Below are positions 54,703 to 64,000 of a stretch of 64,000 nucleotides of DNA, piece by piece. Where the stretch lies: contig JAKSYS010000165.1 in NCBI GenBank assembly GCA_022925895.1, positions 1 through 64,000 on the forward strand, written 5' to 3'. Within the stretch, counting starts at the first letter, position 1. Every line of letters starts with the position of its first letter. Source of the stretch: Fragilaria crotonensis. Taxonomy: Eukaryota > Bacillariophyta > Fragilariophyceae > Fragilariales > Fragilariaceae. The notes below the pieces were generated by a model. It saw only the letters and a list, made by a program, of their open reading frames with translations, was not told the origin of the DNA and made no database searches. The position numbers and the translations under genes were made by a program.

Positions 54703-56083
54703 CGCGACATCTGCATTCTCAGACGCAGTTGGAGAGTTGTAGGAGGAGAATTGAAGTTTGAACCAAGCATGTGAGTGATGGTGCTCGGTGTTGATCTTAC
54801 AATCAATGATCGATATGCATAGTATCCATCATTGTTAACAACGATCCACAATACCAACTACCAATTACTACTTCTCCACGTAGAAATCCACGAAAGACAA
54901 GCAACGCATCAAACATCTACCAAAGGATCAATCCCATGGAAGTTACTGTTGGTTCTCAATCTGGGTTGTACCGAGAGTATACTCGGAGTTTGCATGCCGA
55001 CAGAATTGCGCACGCAATAATCTCTAAAAGAACGTACCATCCGTAGTAGCATGAGTAGTACCCTCCGACATGTCTCTCACTGCGTGCCCAACGATGCGCA
55101 GGAAAGAGAGAGTTTGATCAAATTCAGAGAGTGCAAGTCTGGGAGCGCAGGTGTGTGCGATTTCTGTCGCGCTCCTGCGCTTTGCAGGAGAGAGGGGGTC
55201 TCGGCGAGTCTCAAAACTCGAAAACCGATATTCTCTGCCTGTGTTGCTGCTTGTTGGTTTGTAGGAGAACCAGAGGTATCATATATGCGTACAGTACGTA
55301 CACTGGAGTAAGAGGTTTGGGGGTACATACTTTTATCTTGTACTGCTACTCGAGTAATAGCAACCATAGTACTTGTACCAAAGATACGTGCATACCTGTT
55401 CGAACTGGTTTTGGTCCGATTTTGGGGATTCTTGGACAAATTGACGATATCTTCGGTTTTAATCCTACCTTTGTAATATAATCGGAGTATTTATTTTTGA
55501 ACCTCAATTCCGTTCCTCCTGTTTATCTTGATTGGTTGTTACATACCTGGTACGAGACTTAATCCAGTTCTCGAATTAGTAGACCTACCGTAGTCGCTAG
55601 TCCGCTCGTCGGCACCATCTGGTTTCTATGCATAGAGCGCTTAGGAGGAGGGACCAGTTCGTGGGATGTAGAATGTAGATGGACTGTAGTTGGGCAGGTC
55701 CTCTGATGTGCACAAGGCTCTCGCAAAAATGAATATGGGAAAAAATCAATGCAGCAAGACCGCATGTGCGCCCTTGGTGAGATCCTGTAACGCACCACCC
55801 TGTTAGATTGTGCCTTACGTCATCGCGACCAACACGAAGTTAATCTAATAATGCAGCCAACCAACCTCTTGGAAGCAAGGACAAAATCATTAAACTGAAG
55901 TACACGAGCGAGCTGGAGAATCTATTAAAGTCACAGCGACAAGAGATGCGGCTACACCACACAAGTCTTCCATACAATCAGCCTACTATTTACTACTAGG
56001 ACAAGTTTGATTTGAGAGGAGGTGGTAATGGTATGCAAAATTTGTCAACAGCGGACGAGAGCAGTGACAGACCCGTTTCGTTG
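54703..56083. other. Intergenic spacer, 1.4 kb
   Basis: No gene is supported. Overlapping frames at 55051-55481 on both strands have no domain. The region around 55280-55400 contains several GTAC words. The promoter of the minus-strand gene at 53692-54702 should lie near its left end. Confidence 0.45.
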
Positions 56084-56774
56084 CTACGGTGGGGCACGGA
56101 GTCCAGGTCGTAGGGTAAGAACGAACAAGGAGGTAATGCAGACTTCAAGCTGATGCCAACCTCCATGCTGTTCTCGGTATTTCTGTAAGCGAAGAATTTT
56201 GCCTTTCTGATTTAGGCGTTGAGCTGTTTTGACCATTGATATCCAGTCAAAGTCGTGAGGTGTCGCGTAGAAACGATCGTACAGATTTCGAAGCGATGAT
56301 TCAAGATGCGCCTCGGATTTCTTATTGAAATCTCGAAGTGCTTGCCCGACCGTTTGTCTTGCCTTCTGGAAGTCATCTTGTTCCCATCCTTCACCGCGTG
56401 GTCGTCTCTGGAGAAATCTACCTCCGGACTTGTGAATGGTGTCGACAACAGCACTGAGATATTTGCCCTTCTCCAGCCGAGTTGTCAAGCTCGCATAGCC
56501 CTGGAGGCAGCATCCAATCATTGAACGAAAGCACACATTTCCAACGTGATGGATGCTGGTTGAAATCAGCTTGTCTCCGAAGAAATCTCCCCCCTGAAAT
56601 TAGAATGGATTCGACAATAGCATTACAAAACTTGTTCTTTTGTTCTGTTGTTGTCGACAACGTCTTGTAGTGTTCAAGGTTGGAGCAAACCACTTCTCGA
56701 AAACATTTATTCCCCACGTGCCTAATACTCATTTGGTCTCTAACCTGCAGAATGTCCCAAACGGTCGGCTCCAT
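56084..56774 (-). CDS. DUF6824-like protein with two tandem domains
   Basis: The minus strand from Met at 56774 encodes two similar units. Unit 1: VWDILQVRDQMSIRHVGNKCFREVV, a helical part, then VESILISGG. Unit 2: DKLISTSIHHVGNVCFRSMIGCCLQGY, then KYLSAVVDTIHKSGGRFLQRR and KARQTVGQALRDF. The H-x-GN-x-x-FR core, the GGRFL motif and the closing VGQALRD helix are those of DUF6824, a family expanded in diatoms and thought to bind DNA, though its function is not settled. The frame changes once at the C6 run 56589-56594. With one base fewer the two units form one frame (SGGDFFGDKLIS). Unit 1 lacks its own GGRFL end in that reading. The usual LGRG sequence before the core is degenerate in both units. 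Confidence 0.65.
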
Positions 56775-57269
56775 GATTGATTCATTTCCCCCCTCCCCCC
56801 AGAGTTGTGCTCCACTTCCTTGTTGTGCATTTAGTGAGTTGATGATAGCGTATCGAAAGCTTGGGATGCGGGAAATAGTACGCGAAGCGTCGTTGCTGTA
56901 CTCGTACCTGGTATGATACTTGTGCATGACACGGTCTTAAGTAATGTACTGTACTACTGTACATAGGAATAGCGTTCGCAAGACCACAAAATCTCGACAG
57001 GTAGAAAACTGGCCGACACACAGACCAAAACAAACCCTAACATATATCCCTATCTACTCATACACAGTACAAGTGGCTCTACCCTGGACGAACTCCAAAC
57101 GCACAGTACAAAACCACCGACTGGCGACTGGGTCCAAAACGTTAGTGTCCATTGCTTCTCTATCGCATTGCAAGCCAAGCATTTGTGTGTTGTGTTAGTT
57201 AGCAACGACTTGTGCCTCTCATTGAACTACTCAGCCATTACAGTTGGATCGAAACGAAAGAGAATCATA
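56775..57269. other. Divergent promoter region
   Basis: About 495 bases between the DUF6824-like gene (minus) and valyl-tRNA synthetase (plus). The minus-strand frame stays open up to 56927, so an upstream start is possible. No other gene is seen. Confidence 0.45.
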
Positions 57270-60200
57270 ATGTCAGAAGAAGGAGCAGCGCCATCCCTTG
57301 GGGCGACGGAGGAGGCCTCCAAACAAAACGAAGCCCCTGGCATGCCTGTGACGGAAGGGGATAAACCGCTCTCCAAGAGCCAGCTAAAGAAATTGGCCAA
57401 GGGAAAGGGAGTAAGTTGAACGATGTGCATCCTCATTCACTGGAATTTCGTTGGATACATGGTAACCATGTAAAATCCCATGAATCACATACTAACCTGT
57501 GTTGCAACACCCTCTTCCCGTTCCTCGTGATCCGACTAGCAGAACAAGGAAAAGAAGGAGAAACCTCAGTGGGGCGACGGCAGCGCCGCCAAAAAGAAAG
57601 AAGTCAAGTTGGTGCCCATTGCTCCAGAGTTTGTCAACACCACTCCAAAAGGCGCGAAGAAAGACATGTCAGCTCCTATGGCTGATGCTTACCATCCCAA
57701 GGCCGTCGAGGCTGCGTGGCAAGATTGGTGGGAGGCGTCGGGCTTTTACAAGGGAAACGCTCAACAGGCAATGGGAAAATCAAGGGATGAGAAATTCGTC
57801 ATGGTGATCCCCCCACCGAACGTTACGGGTTCATTGCATCTCGGACATGCCTTGACGGCAGCTGTAGAAGATACATTGACAAGATGGCATCGCATGAAGG
57901 GCCAAGCCACTCTCTATGTTCCAGGTGCGTAACGTTTTGTTATTCGGGTCGACATACCAATCATATTATACATGTATATGTATAAATACACGCATGAGAT
58001 CTCTGGGCAGCAAAATTGTGGCCGGGTCATCGCTCAACAGTGCACATTCTAGCAATCACCTCATGCAATAATCAAGCGAGTTCCTCGCACAAGGAAAATC
58101 TTCGCACCTACTGAAATTCCTTGTTTTGGTACTCACACTTATACCTATTCTCTCCCCCGATTAAATCATTCCTTACCAAGGTACGGACCATGCTGGCATT
58201 GCGACCCAGTCGGTTGTGGAAAAGATGTTGATGAAGAATGAAGGAAAGAATCGTCATGATCTTGGTCGAGAGGAATTTGTCAGGCGTGTCTGGGAGTGGA
58301 AGCAGGAGTATGGCGATCGCATCACCAATCAGCTTCGTTGTCTTGGTAGCAGTGTGGATTGGTCTCGCGAACGATTCACCATGGACGAAATGTTGAGCAA
58401 GGCCGTCGTTGAGGCCTTCAATCGCTTCCACGAGAAAGGACTCTTGTACCGAGCAAATCGATTGGGAAATTGGTCATGTGCACTCAAATCGGCCATTTCT
58501 GATATTGAAGTCGATTACATTGAACTAGAGGGTCGCACGTTCCTAGACGTGAAGACTCACAAGGGCAACCCAAATGATCCGAAAGGCCGCTATGAGTTCG
58601 GAACGCTTACGAGCTTTGCATACCCAATTGAAGACTCAGACGAAACCATCGTTGTGGCAACCACCCGCTTGGAGACAATGTTGGGTGATACCGCTGTTGC
58701 TATTCATCCGGAAGACCCTCGTTACACACACTTGCACGGAAAGTTCGTCGTCCATCCATTCAATCACCGCAAGATACCAATTATTCAAGATGCGACCTTG
58801 GTGGATATGTCATTTGGTACTGGTGCTGTCAAGATTACACCTGCTCACGATCCAAATGATTACGAATGTGGGAAGCGTCATGGGCTGGAATTTATTACGA
58901 TCTTTGACCAGGACGGTGCTGTGAATCGCAACGGAAGTCAATTCGAAGGCATGATGCGCTACGATGCTCGTATTGCTGTGGAGGAAGCGCTCAAGGAACT
59001 TGTAAGTAGCTTGCGTCGCTTGCAACATGTCCAAGATCCTGTTCCTGACGCCCTGTTTTCAATTTTCAGGGATTATTCATTGGAAAGGAGCCTAACAAGA
59101 TGCGCCTCGGCTTGTGCTCTCGGTCCGGTGATATTCTCGAGCCAATGATTACACCACAATGGTACATCAACTGCGACGGTATGGCCAGGCGCTCCACAGA
59201 CGCTGTCCGCAGTGGTGAGTTGACAATCCTTCCAAAGGACCAAGAGAAGACGTGGTTCCATTGGCTTGACAACATCCGAGACTGGTGCATCAGCCGACAA
59301 TTGTGGTGGGGCCATCAAATTCCTGCCTGGTTTGCTTCCAAAAAGGGAGAAGAAGGTGTTGGCAAGAATGATATGGCATTTAACGACCGGTGGATTGTCG
59401 CTCGAAACGAAGAGGAAGCCTACGAAAAGGCTGCTCAGAAGCTAGGTTGCTCCCTCGATGAAATCGAGCTTGATAGAGACGAAGATGTCCTTGATACATG
59501 GTTTTCGTCTGGACTTTTCCCGTTCTCCGTCCTCGGATGGCCAGATAACACAGAAGATATGCAAGCGTTCTATCCTACGTCATTACTGGAAACGGGATCT
59601 GACATTCTTTTCTTCTGGGTTGCGAGAATGGTTATGATGGGTCTTGAGATGACCGATCAACTGCCCTTCCATACCGTGTACCTGCATGCGATGGTTCGAG
59701 ACAAAGACGGAAGGAAAATGTCCAAATCGCTCGGAAACGTTATCGATCCTTTGGAAGTCATCAACGGAATCGATCTTCCCTCGCTGCTGCAGAAGCTCGA
59801 TGGTGGAAACCTTCCTGAGAAGGAAGTCGCAAAAGCCAAGAAAGACCAGGCTGCCGATTTTCCAGATGGCATCCCCGAATGTGGGTCAGATGCTCTTCGA
59901 TTTGGTCTGCTGGCCTACACGGTGCAAGGTCGCGACATCAATCTTGATATCAAGCGCGTGGTTGGATACCGTCAGTTCTGTAACAAGCTTTGGAACGCCA
60001 CGAGATTCGCGCTTCAGTTTCTGGATGACTTCAAGCCGACCGCAACCCTTCTCGATGACGTGATGGCCAGCGGTAAAATGACGATTCGTGATAAGTTCAT
60101 GATCTCGAGACTCATGAGCGGTGTTGAGTCTGTCAACAACTTCTTCGCGTCATACAGTTTTGGCGATGCTCAACACGCCTCCTATGCTTTGTGGTTGAAT

Positions 60201-60965
60201 GATCTGTGCGCTGTGTACCTCGAGCTCGTCAAGCCAACGATGTATGATACCAGCGATGAAAACAAGGACGCCAAATGGGCAGCCCAGGCGACGCTCTGGG
60301 TTACCATTGAAAGCGGCCTCCGGCTATTGCACCCGATGATGCCTTTCGTGACTGAAGAATTGTGGCAACGACTTCCAGGAAGAGGCACCCTTGGTGAGAC
60401 TGAGACCGAGACTATCATGTTTGCTCCGTTCCCAGAGTGCAATCCTTCGTACAAGGACCTAGGTGCTGAAAGCTCAATGGATTTTACTATGAAGGTCGTC
60501 AACGCTTGTCGGTCGCTCCGCTCTTCGTACAACATTGCCAATAAGGTCCTAACCCACTTCTTCGTCAAGATTACGGGTGAGGGCGAGCAGGCGATATTGA
60601 ACCAGATTGATGATATCAAGACCCTTGGGAAAGCTTCGTTTGTGGATGTCAACCCAGACGCTTCAGGCATTCCTGCCAGCGTTGGTTTGGTTGTGATTGA
60701 CGACCAAACAACCGTCCTCATGGACCTGACTGGCCTCGTTGACTTCAACGCCGAAATCAGCAAATTGGAAAAGTCGTTGAAGCAGACGTTGCCCGCCCTT
60801 ACAACGTTGGAGAAGAAAATGGGAGCTGCTGGGTACGAGGAACACGTGAAGGAGGACTTGAGGCTTCAAAACATTGAGAAACTTGAAGGGCTGAAGAAGA
60901 AGGTTTCTGATATTGAGGAGGCTATTGCGAATTTCAAGTCGTTGTTAGCGTTGGAGCAAAAATGA
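57270..60965 (+). CDS. Valyl-tRNA synthetase
   Basis: Four exons: 57270-57410, 57543-57924, 58181-59001 and 59070-60965, with GT-AG introns of 132, 256 and 68 bases. The product is 1,079 residues and attaches valine to tRNA-Val. The N-terminal extension is polar and Lys-rich. Then come the class I signature HLGH ([12 protein letters not shown]), the editing domain ([49 protein letters not shown]), [17 protein letters not shown], the KMSKS loop ([14 protein letters not shown]), the helical anticodon-binding domain and the C-terminal coiled-coil arm typical of ValRS ([19 protein letters not shown]). No plastid presequence is seen, so the cytosolic (perhaps mitochondrial) enzyme is likely. The frame is intact throughout. 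Confidence 0.96.
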
Positions 60966-61058
60966 TAAGACTACTTAGATGATATGCCGACATGTGAAAT
61001 AAATTTGACCAATAGAAAAAACACAAAACAGTCGAATTACAGGCGCTCTAATTGGTGG

Positions 61059-62923
61059 TTATGCATACTTCCAACCTGAAACTCCAACAACTGCCGCAAA
61101 CTTCTCATTGTGCAGATTGTAAAATCGTTGCAAATATTGTTCAGTATCCACGGACATGCGGTCATAGGTTCTAGTATTCCTCGCTGTCGTATCCTCAAAT
61201 TGGTATCGTGGTAAATCCAAGTGATCCCAGACCTGATCCATGATTCTCGTCACACCTTTCTCATTCATTTCCTCCAGCCTTATGATCATGAATCGATTAC
61301 GTTCAAAGAACTTGAACCACGGTCGAAGTTGCAGTTCATAAAGACCCCGCGCAATGAGAGAATGGGATCCCGTGTTCATCGGAATGTCCATTAGAAAACG
61401 ATCCCATGCGTCATTCTCAGCCTTGGTACCCGAGAATGATCGGAACATGGTCATATCGATCTGCCCTTTTTCAGTATTGAAGTATGGTATCAATCCGTAT
61501 TCCTGCATCTTTTTCATTTCTTGTTGAATCACCTGTTCGAACGACAAGCCCCGCCACTCTGTTCCTCGAGTCTGGATCTGTTCAGGAGTGCCCTCGGTCG
61601 AGGTGACCATTTGATAATGAGAGAATGCGCGAGCAACTGGATCACGAACCATGACAAAGAACTTAAGGGGGTGCGGAAAAACCAACTTCAGTCGGGGATG
61701 ACCCGTCGGCTGTCAAGCAGGTATGATGGTGTCGAGTCTCCGGTGAGACAACTGGGATGAAATTCCAATTCCTTTGTGTGAAAGAATTTGAGACAATGTT
61801 CTCGTCTTGCTTTCGTTGTTTTTGCCTTGGCATTCCATCTCCAATCAAGGCAGTGCGTCTCACGTCGTCGAGCTCTGACAGCAAGGGGGTGCTGGACAAT
61901 GAATTCGTACAACGACGTGGTACCTGCCTTTTGAGCGCCCAAAATCAAAAACGACGGCGTCGGTCGTGTTCCTCGCTCCGAAAGACGGTCGATAGACCGT
62001 CGAGTTTGGAGTAATCGTTCACCCGGTTGTAGTTGCATCCTACGGCGAAGGACAAAGTCTTGGTCCACAAAGTCAAGAATCAGATGTACGCGATGATCGC
62101 TGCCGCAATTCGACACTGCGTGCTTTGCTTGATTGTTCATTTCAAAAACGTGACCGGGCGTACAATCGATTCGAGAGAGCGTCTCTTGATTGGGTCCACA
62201 ACGAAAGATAACCTTTGTCGGATCAGTCAGTATCACTGGCACATGAACCCGATGGGTCTTTCGGACCCATTCCCCTGTATCATGATGGATAGGAATTGTT
62301 ACTCCAGGTGGTAACGCAGCCAGCAGCATGCGAACGATTCTATCCGGCTGGATCTTAAGGGTGTCTAACACTGGCTGAATCGCTTGTCGAAGGTCTGACC
62401 TAGCATGCCACCATGGCAATTCAAATACGTCTCTCAAAAAGTCATCACAAAAGATGAGAACAATCTTCTTAATGCCCCATGCATCGTGGGAGGGTCTTGT
62501 CACCCAAACATTATTTGCAATCACATTTGAATCATCCCACAAGTTGGTTGGGCTAAAATTCTCTCGAAATTTGGGTGAGAGGTTCTTGCGACTCCTTGGT
62601 GGACTCTTAGGAGTACTCCCATCTGCTGTATCGCTCCTGACGTCGTCCTCCTCGCTGTCGTCTCGATTTGGATCGTCGTACCCCTCATAAACTAATTCTT
62701 GGAGTTGAGAAACGTCAACTTGACCGCGAGATGAGATGCAAATGATCTCCGACATGTGTGTGTCTTGTTTCTTTTCTTCGTCATCCACTTGACAACATGT
62801 CGTTGGACACTGTTTTTGAGTCAATGGAATTTCGCCGTAGTCAATTCTTTCCATATACGGCATGTCCAGAAGTGAACAAGCCTCGTGATGCTGTCGACTT
62901 ATCTCTTCTGGTGGTGTCGCCAT
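61059..62923 (-). CDS. Fused aspartyl/asparaginyl beta-hydroxylase and sulfotransferase
   Basis: An acidic N-terminus of about 120 residues is followed by an Asp/Asn beta-hydroxylase-like domain: VLIFCDDFL, RMLLAALPPGVTIPIHHDTGEW with the iron-binding His, HRVHVPVI and a second His in HRVHLILDF. This is the 2-oxoglutarate/Fe(II) oxygenase fold. Then comes a sulfotransferase: 5'-phosphosulfate loop LGAQKAGTTSLYEFI, 3'-phosphate site VRDPVARAFSHY, and C-terminal WDHLDLPRYQF and KFAAVVG typical of PAPS-dependent enzymes. One frame change lies at the G4 run 61694-61697, in the middle of the sulfotransferase; one more base gives SRRVIPRLKLVFPHP. The Met at 62923 is chosen; the frame is open to 63010 (MRFANCEALL). 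It may add sulfate to a hydroxylated substrate, but that link is inference. Confidence 0.85.
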
Positions 62924-63010
62924 TGGAAGGTATTGAAAGTTGCTACCGGTAGTTGGTGTGCTGTTCTGTACAATTGCAACCAACAGGGCTTCGCAATTCG
63001 CAAATCGCAA

Positions 63011-63541
63011 AATCAGTGAACACTTGAAACCGGAATCAAAGGTCGTGGGCCTCTCGGCTCTCGGTGGCTGAGAAGAAATAGCCTTGAGTTTTACTCGGTA
63101 ACCCTGGTATTGTACTCGTATGATCTACCGGTATATATTGATTGATGTACAGTCTAATACTGGAATAATAAGCCACATTACAGAACTACGGTAGCTTTTT
63201 TTGTATAATAGTAGTATGTATAATGTATATATGGCATACATGTACAAGACTCATCGTATTCCACAGTACCAGTTACTCCGTATGAGTACGGTAGACGGTA
63301 GACTATGTGGAATCTGGAGTACCAGTGAACGTGTCAGCGCAGCATAGGAGGCAGGCCATGACACACCCACAATCTCCAATTACTCGGACAGCCTCACAAC
63401 CATGGTCGGTCGAGAACTACACTAAAAAAGCCAGTTTACGTGTGTGTAGAGTTCGTTTCTCACGTGCAAGTATCATATCATTGAACGTCTCCGTTCGCCA
63501 TTGCGCCATAAAGCTCAGTGCCACACAACATTGCAAGTATC
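63011..63541. other. Divergent, AT-rich promoter region
   Basis: About 530 bases between the fusion gene (minus) and the NOT3-like gene (plus). TA-rich and GTAC-rich words (63195-63300) are prominent. No gene is seen. Confidence 0.5.
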
Positions 63542-64000
63542 ATGTCGGGGGCACGTAAATTACAGAGTAAGTCAAGTGGAGAATATGCTTTCTTGAGGAG
63601 AGAGAGAATGACAAAGTTTGCATTGAATATGCTTGCGTTCATTGTACTGTGTTTGGTGTACCGTTGTATGGCATTTTCCTGTTGGTGTACACGTATCGTA
63701 GTTGCTGGTTTGTATAGGAGGTGCATCTGGATGATTGCATTCACTCATTTTTTTCATTGCTCACATATGTTACTTCTCTGTAAAACACCCATTCCACAGC
63801 CGAGATTGAAAGGGTTATGAAGAAGGTGGACGAGGGGGTGGAATTATTTGATGAAATTTGGGAAAAGGTGTATGCTGCCGAGCAGCAGAATCAGAAAGAA
63901 AAGTACGAAATGGATTTGAAGAAGGAGATTAAAAAGCTTCAAAGATTGCGAGACCAGATCAAGACATGGATTGGTAGTTCTGATGTCAAGGACAAGGACG
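63542..64000 (+). CDS. CCR4-NOT complex subunit NOT3/NOT5, 5' part only
   Basis: Exon 1 is 63542-63566 (MSGARKLQ plus one base). After a 233-base phase 1 intron (GTAAGTC donor, TTCCACAG acceptor), exon 2 starts at 63800 and runs off the window. The sequence reads [38 protein letters not shown] and [26 protein letters not shown]. This is the very conserved N-terminal coiled coil of NOT3/NOT5, a scaffold subunit of the CCR4-NOT mRNA deadenylase that works in mRNA decay and translation-coupled quality control. The tiny first exon is supported because it supplies the family's usual RKLQ-x-EI start. The C-terminal NOT box lies outside the window. Confidence 0.93.

Noticed and set aside
55051-55481. 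Overlapping frames of 86-120 codons on both strands.
   Set aside because: Mutually overlapping, without domains, in a spacer with GTAC-rich sequence.

Overview
The window looks like nuclear DNA of a photosynthetic stramenopile, most likely a diatom. Several proteins begin with a signal peptide followed by a phenylalanine at the predicted cleavage point (AFSP, AFST and AFVP types), which is the plastid-targeting signature of diatoms. A protochlorophyllide-reductase-like gene, a DUF6824-like gene, a Ty1/copia element and short GT-AG introns (72 to 240 bases) fit the same picture. About two dozen host genes lie on both strands, mostly in divergent or convergent pairs with spacers of 0.1 to 1.5 kb.

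Layout. 0-5.5 kb: a Ty1/copia LTR retrotransposon with indistinguishable LTRs. 5.9-12.4 kb: J-domain protein, small two-exon membrane protein over a 9-base periodic repeat, SRPBCC-fold protein, secretory EF-hand membrane protein, CDP-alcohol phosphatidyltransferase. 13-18 kb: acidic hypothetical protein, MAP2K-like kinase, MIT/AAA ATPase of the spastin/katanin/VPS4 group. 18.5-25.7 kb: POR-like reductase, acidic repeat membrane protein, mitochondrial carrier, small plastid-type protein, NudC. 26.3-28.3 kb: lysyl-tRNA synthetase. 28.8-30.6 kb: a repeat island holding a spaced TTTGCTTAC cluster, a hAT-type MITE, a 7-base minisatellite and a second TIR element. 31.3-34.4 kb: ABC transporter and alpha/beta hydrolase. 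35.0-47.2 kb: a tandem pair of genes for type I membrane proteins with GMS repeats; the second is split in its last exon by a 9.0-kb LINE with a 17-bp target duplication. 48.8-54.7 kb: GH99 glycosidase, M14 carboxypeptidase, four-exon secretory coiled-coil protein, Cys-rich hypothetical protein. 56-64 kb: tandem DUF6824-like protein, valyl-tRNA synthetase, an Asp-hydroxylase/sulfotransferase fusion, and the 5' end of NOT3/NOT5.

Two results stand out. First, the LINE insertion can be resolved to the base. The two halves of the host exon still read open, and the tail of the host protein is swapped for LINE-derived residues. Second, eight otherwise well-conserved host genes carry ten single-base frame changes, most of them in homopolymers. 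That looks more like residual assembly error than mass pseudogenisation, and it should temper any reading of broken genes here.

The genes do not form one pathway; this is ordinary mixed eukaryotic gene content with an accessory repeat island and two young retroelements. All intron calls come from reading GT-AG signals and frame continuity by eye.
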